Notes under the pieces: generated by a model
What the model saw: the letters and a program-made list of their open reading frames with translations, nothing else
What the model was told of the DNA's origin: nothing
Databases searched by the model: none
Shown: positions 52,118-61,226 of the stretch, piece after piece
Layout of the letters: every line of letters begins with the position of its first letter
Numbering within the stretch: the stretch's first letter is position 1
Translations under genes and position numbers: made by a program
NCBI GenBank assembly: GCA_964019425.1
Contig: OZ025837.1
Coordinates: 429,001 to 493,000 of the forward strand
Direction: 5' to 3'
DNA length: 64,000 nt
Origin: Flectonema sp. DT1601
Lineage: Eukaryota; Euglenozoa; Diplonemea; Diplonemida; Diplonemidae

Positions 52118-53890
52118 CTAGAATGCACGATCTGTTCTTTGCAAAACACGCCAAGACACATCATGAATGTCGAAGTGCTCCTGAATAGCGTGAATGACAT
52201 ACAGAAGACAGTGAATTGGAACTAGATAAGGAAAGGCATTTCTAAAGTTTGTTTCAACATAGAATCCACAGAGAGCAATCAACGCCCCGACAATCATGGG
52301 ATGAGGAATGCAGTTGTAAGGAAATACGCTGATCCATTTCCGGTCAACAATCCCAAGCTCTGATCCAAAATAAGTCCTCTCTACTCCAATTGCATAAGTC
52401 GCTGACGCAGCTAACGCAGATCCAATCCCAACAGCTGTAAGAGAAATGTTCGATTCCATACTCCCAAAGTTGCTTAATTTCGAATACCAAAATAACAACT
52501 GTCCGATGGATATAAATTTCCAAAACGCGCAATCTCTCAGCAGCCTTCCATAATTGACATCACTTCTATAATAATATGCACTGATATAGGTAGCATAATG
52601 AACAAATGAAGTTGAGAACAAGAAGCAACCATACGAGATACGTCCAGCTAATAACCAGTACATAACAGCAACACGTACTATATTGTACACTCCAATGTAG
52701 GTTTCAAAATTCTCAACTAAATACGTAGTTAATAAAATTCCGATCCTCGCTGACATCTTTTGAATGATCGTTTTTGGTTTAATTGTAAACAAAAACAGTC
52801 TTCTTGCGAACTCATCATATCGAGACGTGATGAAGGCGAGTCCCAATCCGAATGGTTTGAGACATTTTGGATAAACAACATAGTGAAGTTTAAGTGTTAT
52901 ACGAGGTTCTTTATTTTGAGATTCAGACGCGAATGACACCCTGTGAATCTCACGATTAAAATCAAAACCCAAACAATCACCAGACGATAGCGCGGTCGTG
53001 GTTCTAATGTGTTTTAAGTGGGTTGTGACATCTTTATTCTCATTGACAGCTACTAAGACTCGATAAACTGTACAAAACGGATACAATATCCAAGGACCAT
53101 CAATATGATCCATTAAAAAAACAGTATCACTGGTTTTCATCGCAGTTGGTGAGGCAACGTAAATCTCATTCATATCATGCACGATCTCTACATCGTACGA
53201 TTTCAAGTCCCAAACTTCACGAAATGCTTTTTTTATTGAACTATCCTTCGCAATACCGTCAAAAGCATCTTTTTCATCACCCTTAAGATCAGAATACCAC
53301 CAGTGAGTAGTCGTCTCTTTGTTAGGATTATTATCAAGTACCCATTTCCTCATAATTTGTAAATAACGATCACAAGTAACTTTCGTCTTAATAGAGCTGT
53401 CTCGAGGAACTATCCAATACAAAGGAGATCTCTGAAGGTGTAATAAAGCATCAAAACAGAGTGGTATCAAAAAAAATGAATGAAGAATAAATATTTTAAA
53501 CTGACTGTACGTTGATTGAAAGGTTGCTTCTCCAGTAATCAAATGAGACACGTCTTGAAGACAGTACGACACAACTACAACTCCGATTGTAAAAGTAAAC
53601 GACGTGTCAATAACCAACATAGAGAAGTACATTGCTGCGTGTAGCAGTATGGTTAATATAGAAATGTGTAAAGGTGACGTTGCTGAAATCACTAACACGT
53701 AAACTATAATCACAAATTCAACAGAAACACCTGTCATAGAGAGCAACTTCAGAGTGGCTCCCCATCCAACCGGTGTTGTCATCAAATGAAGAGCAACATT
53801 CAAACTATTTGAATGGTGCTTTCGAAATTCCTTAGCAAGATCAGAGAACAAGTCATTCTTCACTAACAATCTGTCACTCTGATTACACAT
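52118..53890 (-). CDS. Multidomain membrane protein: Mpo1-like, hydroxylase-like and PEMT-like parts
   Basis: There are 590 residues from MCNQSDRLLVKNDLFSDLA; the start is fixed by ATTCCATTACAG at 53915. Residues 10-160 look like the Mpo1/DUF962 family (EFRKHHSNSLNVALHLMTTP, several membrane helices, VSHLITGEATFQSTY). Residues about 250-340 contain DHIDGPWILYPF...YRVLV and GDCLGFDFNREIHRVSF; the HxD...H...R layout resembles Fe(II)/aspartyl-hydroxylase-fold enzymes. The last 120 residues resemble phospholipid methyltransferases (ERTYFGSELGI, FPYNCIPHPMIVGALIALCG). Yeast Mpo1 removes one carbon from 2-hydroxy fatty acids at the ER. A lipid-modifying role at the ER is inferred, but the exact reaction is unknown. 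Confidence 0.7.
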   Translation of the reverse strand: MCNQSDRLLVKNDLFSDLAKEFRKHHSNSLNVALHLMTTPVGWGATLKLLSMTGVSVEFVIIVYVLVISATSPLHISILTILLHAAMYFSMLVIDTSFTFTIGVVVVSYCLQDVSHLITGEATFQSTYSQFKIFILHSFFLIPLCFDALLHLQRSPLYWIVPRDSSIKTKVTCDRYLQIMRKWVLDNNPNKETTTHWWYSDLKGDEKDAFDGIAKDSSIKKAFREVWDLKSYDVEIVHDMNEIYVASPTAMKTSDTVFLMDHIDGPWILYPFCTVYRVLVAVNENKDVTTHLKHIRTTTALSSGDCLGFDFNREIHRVSFASESQNKEPRITLKLHYVVYPKCLKPFGLGLAFITSRYDEFARRLFLFTIKPKTIIQKMSARIGILLTTYLVENFETYIGVYNIVRVAVMYWLLAGRISYGCFLFSTSFVHYATYISAYYYRSDVNYGRLLRDCAFWKFISIGQLLFWYSKLSNFGSMESNISLTAVGIGSALAASATYAIGVERTYFGSELGIVDRKWISVFPYNCIPHPMIVGALIALCGFYVETNFRNAFPYLVPIHCLLYVIHAIQEHFDIHDVSWRVLQRTDRAF

Positions 53891-53914
53891 GAATATGTTA
53901 AAGGAAAAATAAAC

Positions 53915-53917
53915 CTG
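53915..53917 (-). promoter_or_regulatory. Putative trans-splice acceptor, multidomain membrane protein gene
   Basis: TTTTTTTTTTTAATTCCATTACAG on the minus strand precedes a 24-base leader and ATG. Confidence 0.5.
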
Positions 53918-54756
53918 TAATGGAATTAAAAAAAAAAACAATAACCAAAAAAATATTCATTTATTCAAATTAAATTTTTTTTGTTGACATAACGCACAAC
54001 AACAGAGTACCAAAAAAAAGTAAATGTTTCACAACAAGATGAAAACTAGTAAATCAGAATATGTTTGCAAGAAAGAAAAAAAATGCATAATGAAAATACA
54101 GACAAAAAAAAATAATAATGAAGTAAAGTAAAGTTAAAGCTGTAAATACTAGGAAGTCAGTCAGTCAGTCCTCATCAAATCATCCGCATGTAGGAAAGGT
54201 CAACACTCAGTAAAAGACAACGTGTGTAATGCAGAAGATGTGAAAAAGAAACGCCGATTTTGAAGGAAAAAAAAGCAGGGAAATATCAATATTCTTGGAA
54301 AGAGATCATTCAGAAGTAGACTCTTAACGATTAAGTTGATGGTTTCTGTAGGGGATGTAGGCAATCTTTTTAATAATAACCAAAAAAGAAAATTCGACAA
54401 CAGACGACGATTTATTCAGAATAGTAGCCACTAAGTATATATGTTCTTCTTGTCAAGAGGGTGTATTTGCACAAGTTTCATTTTATATGAGAAACTTAGT
54501 ACATATAATGCCAGACGAACATACTCTCACCAACTACTTAGCTGCAATTCAGCTGGATGGAGCTTCCGCCCAGAAATTGCTAACAAAACGGAACAGAAAG
54601 AAAAAAAAAAGAACAAACGAAACAAAAACATCAGTCGGATGTAAAGAGAATTCATCAAAACTATACAACCGAAGAATCGAAACAAAAAGCTAAAGAGAGA
54701 CTACGGGATTGTATAATTTCCGAGCCTTTATTTCTTTTTTCTAAACTCTCCCTCAG
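53918..54756. other. Intergenic spacer
   Basis: No gene is supported. A (GTCA)4 micro-repeat lies at about 54158-54171, with A-rich tracts elsewhere. Plus-strand frames at 54441-54693 translate to Lys/Asn runs and are not believed. Confidence 0.4.
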
Positions 54757-56337
54757 CTAACCAAGTTTGAGAATAGATGGAGGAACGCCTTTACGAGGGG
54801 CGTTTAGCCTTACGCCCGATGTTGGTGGAGACTTGAACTGAGGAGATTTGGTGCGTGCAAGTTTGCTCGAAGCAACAACTTCCTCAACTCTGTCTTCCAG
54901 ACTAATGATTTGTTTCATGAGATTCTTTTCACAAAGACCAATCGCGCGAGAAAGCACATCTTTTCTCTTATCTACAAGTGTTATGATCGGAATTGCCCGC
55001 TCTTTGGTTGTTGTTGTCGCAGTGGCAGAGAAGTCAACGAGAGGTTCATTCTCATTCAAATCTAATAACCAGATTCTAATTCCATAATACAACTCTCTAG
55101 CTCTGTCTTGGCGTTCTTCTCGAACTTGACGCTCACACTCGATAGTGTGAAATGTTCCAGTCAGAATCGTAATCGGATACGAAACAACGACCAAACCACC
55201 AAGAATAGTGAGAACTGCAATAATTTTTCCTCCGACCGTCAGTGGAAATACATCCCCATAGCCAACTGTTGTCAGCGTGACCAGTGCCCACCACATCGCA
55301 TCCGGAATTGACTGAAATGCAAGTGGAGATCCGGCATCTAAATAAATACTATCATTATCACGGTACCATGTCTGAAGATCATAGTCAAAGTGTGCTTGCT
55401 CGAGTTCTAGATGAAAAATGAATGAGGCTGATATAGACACTGATATTACAATCAGTATGAATAAAAACCAAAGAGAAACTTTAGATTTTACTAAAGCGGG
55501 ACCCAACTTTGGGACATTCATTTTGGAACCAGTGATAGTGAGAATAATTATTAATCTAAACATTCTGAACGTGATTAACCCCAACGTATACCTTACCTCT
55601 AACGACGGATCGATAGCCACGAAACAAGTCACCCAAGAAAGAAACAACACCCATGTCGTTAGTGAATAAAAATAACTTCTATAACCTTCAATCTTTTCTT
55701 CATCATCAGAATCTGAATATACCTCAGCAGTATTTATGTTTTCTGGGTCTACTTGAGGTCGTCTGAGACCTGGATGTCCATATGTATATCCTACAAAATG
55801 AAGTAGAAAAAGTGTTCCGGCTAGTGATTCCATCACACGAGTACCAACTGTTCCCTGGAGGTTGCCGTCACTATTTTCTTGATGTTCAGGAAGTGTAGTT
55901 ATCATTAATGAGACAACGCTCATGACTATGAGAAGATAGTCGAGGAGTTGAACGGTTGTCAGTAGCACAAAGTCTTTACTGGCACGAGTATAAATCCAAG
56001 AAGTTTTTCCATAGCCGAAGAAACACCAGCAATAACCAGAGATAGTATCAGGTCGTCGTGTACGGATATTTTCTTCTGCTATGGTGTTTTCTAAAAAACT
56101 TAATATCTCTTGAAATGTAATTTCTTGACTGCCATCAACATCAATTTCCTGAAACATTTGAGATGTTGCTCTCCACAAACTTTCAGTCATCGGTCTCTCT
56201 GGAAACACGAGTCCATAAAATTTACGAAATTCCGATAAATTTAACTCTCCAACACCCTGCTGATCAGCATCACTGAACGCTGTCATCAAATTCCTGGGAT
56301 CAATCCCGCCTTCTATAAGACTCTCATTCCGAGTCAT
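54757..56337 (-). CDS. Six-helix potassium channel with N-terminal EF-hand pair
   Basis: There are 526 residues. Two EF-hands precede the membrane part: DADQQGVGELNLSEF (about 23-37) and DVDGSQEITFQEI (about 71-83). Six hydrophobic segments follow from about residue 125. The pore loop carries the K+ selectivity filter in MWWALVTLTTVGYGDVFPLT (about 350-370). The S4-like helix (LGLITFRMFRLIIILTIT) has few basic residues, so voltage sensing may be weak. The C-terminus has a short coiled coil (LMKQIISLEDRVEEVV) and a Ser/Pro tail. Calcium gating through the EF-hands is inferred. Its acceptor is TTCTCTTTTATCAG at 56353. Confidence 0.88.
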   Translation of the reverse strand: MTRNESLIEGGIDPRNLMTAFSDADQQGVGELNLSEFRKFYGLVFPERPMTESLWRATSQMFQEIDVDGSQEITFQEILSFLENTIAEENIRTRRPDTISGYCWCFFGYGKTSWIYTRASKDFVLLTTVQLLDYLLIVMSVVSLMITTLPEHQENSDGNLQGTVGTRVMESLAGTLFLLHFVGYTYGHPGLRRPQVDPENINTAEVYSDSDDEEKIEGYRSYFYSLTTWVLFLSWVTCFVAIDPSLEVRYTLGLITFRMFRLIIILTITGSKMNVPKLGPALVKSKVSLWFLFILIVISVSISASFIFHLELEQAHFDYDLQTWYRDNDSIYLDAGSPLAFQSIPDAMWWALVTLTTVGYGDVFPLTVGGKIIAVLTILGGLVVVSYPITILTGTFHTIECERQVREERQDRARELYYGIRIWLLDLNENEPLVDFSATATTTTKERAIPIITLVDKRKDVLSRAIGLCEKNLMKQIISLEDRVEEVVASSKLARTKSPQFKSPPTSGVRLNAPRKGVPPSILKLG

Positions 56338-56352
56338 TTGTATTGATGGGTA

Positions 56353-56355
56353 CTG
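56353..56355 (-). promoter_or_regulatory. Putative trans-splice acceptor, potassium channel gene
   Basis: TTATTCTCTTTTATCAG is followed by a 15-base leader and ATG. Confidence 0.5.
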
Positions 56356-56599
56356 ATAAAAGAGAATAAATTAACAGGTTATACTGCAGAAGTCAAAATT
56401 ATTTGTCTTGCGACTAAATTCTAGATGAGCTCAGGGGATCTTCACACCATTCAAACCAACACTCAAACGTGTGATTATTATACTAGAATGACTCGGAGTC
56501 ATGGAGCAAACTGTATGACTTCTCTTGAAACCGCGTTCGAAATTAAAACAGTTGAAAAGAAGGTAGTAAACCTGCTGCTCATGCCATCAGTGATACAGC

Positions 56600-57050
56600 C
56601 GCAGATGCATCACTAGGTGGAGGTATTATTGTGCCTGGTACCGTGTTAAAACAGACAACGATGTAGACTACAAACCTCTATATAGCTACCAAACACAGAA
56701 GACTTATCTGAAAGAAATTGGTTAGCCCTTGGCAGGTGTTTTCATGCGCGATGAGATACCACACGATCAGGTTACCATCTTATAAACTTGGATCACTCCG
56801 ATTTAGTTGAAACCCATTGGACGTGTTTATTTATACAAGACAGCGGGGGCAGCTCATTATACTTTGATTCATTCGGTATGCCTCCTCCTGAAGAAGTAAC
56901 GGTTCGACCTCTCATCTATTCTACAACCCCAGTTACAGGACATAAACAGCATAATGTGTGGGTACTTCGTTACCGATTTCGTAAAGAATGTCCACGATGT
57001 AGATTCATATCACGATTTCCTATGTAAGAAGTATCATGTTGATGTTGATA
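56600..57050 (+). mobile_element. Fossil of a Polinton-type element: adenovirus-like cysteine protease region
   Basis: A plus-strand segment encodes THWTCLFIQDSGGSSLYFDS then FGMPPPEEV, the His/Asp core of adenovirus-like (Ulp1-fold) proteases found in Polintons/Mavericks and related viruses. Only this part is recognised; no polymerase, integrase or capsid is seen nearby. It is clearly broken. Age cannot be judged without related copies. Other protease-bearing elements are an alternative source. Confidence 0.45.
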
Positions 57051-57142
57051 ACAGTGATAGAATAATAAAGGGTGGGGGCATACATGAATGGTTGATGAAG
57101 ATTTTTTCCTAATTGACGTAGAATGGGATTGAAAAGGCTTCG

Positions 57143-57631
57143 TTGGCAGCTCTTGGAACCAAATTAGAGGACAGAATTGAGAACTTGGATGATAATATTA
57201 CTAGGGAAGTAAATAACAAAGACATACCGGAATCGGATATCCTACTTCTGCCCAAGCTAACTTGGGGATTAATGATCCACGATCTAGCGTTAAGCTTTGC
57301 GAGGAGACTGGATAAGATCATCACACCCTATCTAAAGAAGTGGTGGGGTTTTATCCGTTTGGCAAATACAGTGATCCTGTTCAGTAGCTCAAAAAAGACA
57401 ATTGGACTGCGCCACAAGAGAATTGAAACTCTCTTCAAACAAGCTCAATCAGTAAAGCTTGACCTAATAAGAACCTCCAAGGACTCAAATTTAAGAACAA
57501 CTTACTGGGTTATCTTCGATAGAACGGAAAAGTGGTCTAAGAAGTATTCTTTCTGTTGTTCCATTTCATTTTCTAAAAGTTTGCATTTGTTTAATAAAAA
57601 AGCGTTGTTTTCTTTCATCCTGATTAATTAA
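57143..57631 (+). mobile_element. Fossil reverse-transcriptase C-terminal region
   Basis: The translated segment LTWGLMIHDLALSF... followed by ITPYLKKWWGFIRLANTV resembles the post-palm/thumb part of retroelement reverse transcriptases (Y-L-K-K-W-x-G-(L/I)-x-R). The element type (LINE or other) cannot be settled. The copy is partial; it abuts the protease fossil, but whether the two belong together is unknown. Confidence 0.4.
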
Positions 57632-57922
57632 ATGATTCGTTTGAGTCTCAATTTCAACCAAATTTCCTCTACAAACAGTGATAGGAGGTGTTTGTGTTTT
57701 AGTTGTCTCCTGCAATGTTGTGTCAGAGCTAGCAGTCCCGGTTTCACATTCACTTATTTCACTTTGTGTGGGGGATTCAGTTCCGCAAATCTGGATGCAT
57801 GCAGCTGAGTGGCGACAGAGCGGTGGTGGAAGACTATCGTTCCCTGAGTTCATTTTAAAATTTTCATCGCAAACCTGATATCGATGATAAATCATTTGCA
57901 TTCTTTGTTCGATGAAACACAT
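57566..57922 (-). CDS. Doubtful hypothetical protein or gene remnant
   Basis: A minus-strand frame of 118 residues (from MCFIEQRMQM or MNSGNDSLPPPL at 57853) is Thr/Ser/Glu-rich and not homopolymer-driven. An AG precedes the second Met (GATATCAG). Upstream, 58006-58070 carries a 24-bp tandem repeat (GATGATGAAATCGGTGATAA-GACA, about 2.5 units). It could be the 3' end of a decayed host gene; no family was recognised. Confidence 0.25.
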   Translation of the reverse strand: MCFIEQRMQMIYHRYQVCDENFKMNSGNDSLPPPLCRHSAACIQICGTESPTQSEISECETGTASSDTTLQETTKTQTPPITVCRGNLVEIETQTNHLINQDERKQRFFIKQMQTFRK

Positions 57923-58106
57923 GGTGATGACATAACAGATTACAAATCAAAAGTTAAATTAGGTGCCAAAGTGGCAGATAAATCTGAGGTAGTTGTTAAG
58001 GTCGATGATGAAATCGGTGATAAGACAGATGATGAAATCGGTGATAAGACAGATGATGAAACGGAAGATAAAGATGAGACAGAACTACTATCTGTCTCAT
58101 TAGTTT

Positions 58107-58168
58107 TAGGGGTCGGGGGATAACTTGATACTAATATTAAATGGAAAGCAACTTGAAACTGGCAAAAA
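58107..58168. repeat. Dispersed repeat R4, copy 2
   Basis: TAACTTGATACTAATATT and CAACTTGAAACTGGCAAAAA match 24267-24317, with an extra seven bases between the blocks here. Copy 1 lies directly upstream of a gene. Confidence 0.7.
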
Positions 58169-58318
58169 CGAGAATAGGGTTCGGCCAAACCTGGTTGCAA
58201 TATAAGAAATCAACAGTTGGTATCGATAAAAAATCCCATATGTGCTGTCGAATATGGGGATTCGGGGGCCACGTACTACAGGTTGAGCGCCCCATGCCCT
58301 GTAGCCGGGGGGATTAAC

Positions 58319-58415
58319 TGTTCGAGTTTGTACGTAAAATACAAATGTTTTGTATCATAGACAACATAACGATAATTTAACATTAGTTCTGAGATACAGT
58401 GACTAAAGGTAATGT
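58319..58415. repeat. Dispersed repeat R1, copy 3
   Basis: GTTCGAGTTTGTACGTAAAA...TGTATCATAGACAACATAA then GTGACTAAAGGTAATG. The first part matches 36400-36448, and the end matches GTGACTAAGGGTGATG at 14959-14974. Confidence 0.55.
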
Positions 58416-58454
58416 TAGTGTAGGTACACTCTGCGATTGACGTAAATACTTTAC

Positions 58455-58536
58455 ATTATAATAAATGTTTCTAACTTAGCTGCATACACATCTCTTTTTC
58501 CGTGTTGTCATTCAGTGCAGTACGGAATCGAGTTAT
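58455..58536. repeat. Dispersed repeat R2, copy 2
   Basis: CTGCATACACATCTCTTTTT-CCGTGTTGTCATTCAGTGCA-GTACGGAATCGA, colinear with 31995-32115 but without the T-tract. Confidence 0.65.
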
Positions 58537-58877
58537 TCAATTTTGAATTAATCGTGAGCCCTGGGAAACCAAAACCAGGGTATAATGTAATACGGCAGAG
58601 TGTAGGTTTCACCTACAAATTACTTGCTTAAAATCAACAATTCTTTGAAAAAAATAGCCGGGGGGAGAAATAGTCTTTTCTTCTTCAACAAATAAATTTT
58701 GTAACAAACACAAACAAGCGGTCACAGCGGCATGAGAGATGTTTTTCATTTCCGCAAACTGTCTTTGTATAAAATAACCCGTGGGGTTTTTTATCATAGG
58801 CTTGTTGCTTATCTCTTGCTGTTGCCTTTTTTTTCTCTTCCTGAAAAACAGGTGCACCTACTTTGGAAATTTGTAGT

Positions 58878-59190
58878 TCGATGTCGATGTCTTCGTTGTC
58901 GAACTTCCTGGCGTTTATGTTTTTGTTTTTAACAACAACACAACACCAACTAACAGGTTTGTCTCATTGCCCGTTCTTTCTTGTTTCCCTTTGCCGCCGG
59001 AAGAACGAAGGTCGACGGAGGTCCGAAGCATTGCTTGCGATGATGTTCCGGTATGTGTTGCGTCTCTGTTATTTGTTTGTTTCAACTCAATTGGTTCATC
59101 TCAGGTTTTAGAAGTCTTCGTCCTGTTCGATGGGAAGGGCCTGAATCAAAAGTTCACTGCCCCTATTCCTCTCCCAAATTTCTTATTCAG
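58878..59190 (+). repeat. Repeat family F, copy 1 (about 310 bp)
   Basis: From CGATGTCGATGTCTTCGTTG to CCTCTCCCAAATTTCTTATT. It is nearly identical to 63208-63403 (plus) and to 63545-63863 (minus). The frames it contains are the same in all three copies simply because the DNA is, so they are not evidence of a gene. Confidence 0.8.
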
Positions 59191-59339
59191 CTTGCCACAT
59201 GACTGTGTGACATTATTGCTACATTGTAGCTCCCCTACAAAAACCTTTTTTTTTGCAGTTGTCTTTTGGTTGTAGCAACTTTTATTTTATGCTTTTCTAA
59301 TGTCCCAAAGTTGGTTTATTTTACTTTTTTTTTTTCTGC

Positions 59340-59870
59340 AAGGGAACAGTCCAAAGCATAAGTCCGAACAGCCCTAAGGCCAGTGAACGCACTGATTGTT
59401 AGGTATTGTATTCCAGGGAAAGTTTGGTTTGTATACTTTATTTTTATTTTATTTTATTTAATTTGTTAAAAGAAAACAGGTAACTTTACATGAGCATCGG
59501 CTCGAACGGCTCTGGCGAAGCGAGTGAACGAGTCTGATTGCTGAGTATTGTATTCTGTTTTCTTGTTCTTTTTTTTAATTTATTTCAAACAGGGCAACAG
59601 GGGGAAAGTTTGGTTTGTATCCCCTGGGTGTTTAGCGTCACCTGTTGAGGTGTAATGTATTCTGTTTACTTCTATCCCTTTGTTTCTGTTTTTTTTTTTT
59701 TTTTTTTTATTTCAACTAGGACAGCAGGGGGAAAGTTTGTTTCGTACCCCCCGGGTGCTTAGCGTCACCCTCCATGCGATGCTTGCGCAGGGAGAGCCAA
59801 GGGTCGAGAACCCTTGAGATTACCTTTGTTTCTTTTTGTGACCGGATTGCAGTGGCGCAACCCATCACCC
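59340..59870. repeat. Diverged tandem array, units about 120-150 bp
   Basis: Units share GG(A/G)AAAGTTTGGTTTGTAT, CCCCTGGGTG(T/C)TTAGCGTCACC and GTATTGTATTCTGTTT-like segments. Three or four units are visible, with CGAACGGCTCTGGCGAAGCGAGTGAACG-type inserts in the earlier ones. No coding potential. Confidence 0.55.
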
Positions 59871-59900
59871 CACCTGTTGGTATCTTTTTTATTTTTTTTA

Positions 59901-61212
59901 GGGAAAAACTATAATTCCACAAAAAAGTTTCTGAAATGTCCGATCTCAACATGAAAGTTTCCGAAATGGACAGCTCCACACAAAAAAGTTTCCGAAATGG
60001 ACAGCTCCACACACGAAAGTTTCCGAAATGGACAGCTGTTTTTTTTTTTTTATAGCTTACTGCCAGTGCATTTCGGGGTCGCCCAAAGTCATGGGGATTT
60101 TTTTTTCTCCCAAAAAAAAATTTTTTTCCTACATAAGGCAAGGCCATCCGACGAGATGAGTGAAATACACCGAACCTGTGTGACCTGGGGCTAGGGCCAG
60201 GTATAGGGATGGACGAATTTCGGGTAGAGACACTTGTCCCGACTTGTCAGCTCATACAGTTCAGAGTGTATTAAAATACTAGAGGTGCATCACAAGCGTC
60301 AGATAGGAGACAAGAGAAATCCAACATCATGAATCTTTAGAAGAGTGATACAGCTCGGTATGTGTGCAGGGCCGGGTCACCTACGCAGAGACAAGTCTCC
60401 GCTACACGTCGTACCAACCAAGATGAGGTATGAGAGCGCAAAAACCAAGTATACATGATCAGCGGCCTAGGGCTTGACATGAATAGCTGTGGAGTGGCGA
60501 AACCATTTAGTGTTCTCAAGTCTGAGATCACCTCACTGAGCCACACAGTACTGTCCTTTCGGAGTTTCTGTGAAAGTAGCCCACGGAACACTTTTCTAAA
60601 GATTCAATCAGCCGAACTACTCCGCTACTGACTTTCACTTGATTAGCGAGCTACTAGTATATATTATTATGTCACCTGTTGAAGGAGTACTAAGAGGTTG
60701 ATTCAGGCCCTGCACGTATTAGTTGTAATTACAGCACTTGCTTTACCTTAAATTACTCCTTCCCTTATTGAGAACCAACCCATCTCGGCCATCCCGGTGT
60801 ATTTGGGAACGAAGAAAAACCTTGTTTTCTTACCGAACAGCGAAAAATCCGAATATCCCTTTCAGTGAATAGCGAAAGAAAAACCTTTCCGTTTACTGAA
60901 CAGCGAAAATGAAATTACCTACCATAGCAATTTTATACGGGAAAAAAAAAGTTGTTCACTAGCGAAAAGTTTTTTTGGGTGCAGGCAACGGAGAAAAAAA
61001 AAAAAAAAATTCATTTTGCCAACAAAAAAAAAAATTTTTTTTTTTGCTGTCCATTTCGGAAACTTTCGTGTGTGGAGCTGTCCATTTCGGAAACTATTTT
61101 GTGTGGAGCTGTCCATTTCGGAAACTTTTTTGTGTGGAGCTGTCCATTTCGGAAACTTTCATGTTGAGATCGGACATTTCAGTAACATTTACGTGGAATT
61201 AGAGGTTTTCCC
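59901..61212. mobile_element. 1.3-kb TIR element with 31-bp subterminal tandem repeats
   Basis: The left arm 59901-60035 and right arm 61048-61212 are inverted. Both begin GGGAAAA(A/C)CT(A/C)TAATTCCAC from the outside, then CTGAAATGTCCGATCTCAAC-ATGAAA, then tandem copies of GTTTCCGAAATGGACAGCTC-CACACACGAAA. The left arm has three tandem units and the right has four. The interior (60060-61040) has no supported gene, but an imperfect 40-bp repeat with ACCGAACAGCGAAAA lies at about 60810-60915. Confidence 0.75.
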
Positions 61213-61226
61213 TTTTTTTTATTTAA

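Noticed and set aside
59893-60040. CRISPR-like array
   Set aside because: The 31-bp units are directly abutting tandem repeats inside inverted arms, without spacers, in eukaryotic DNA.
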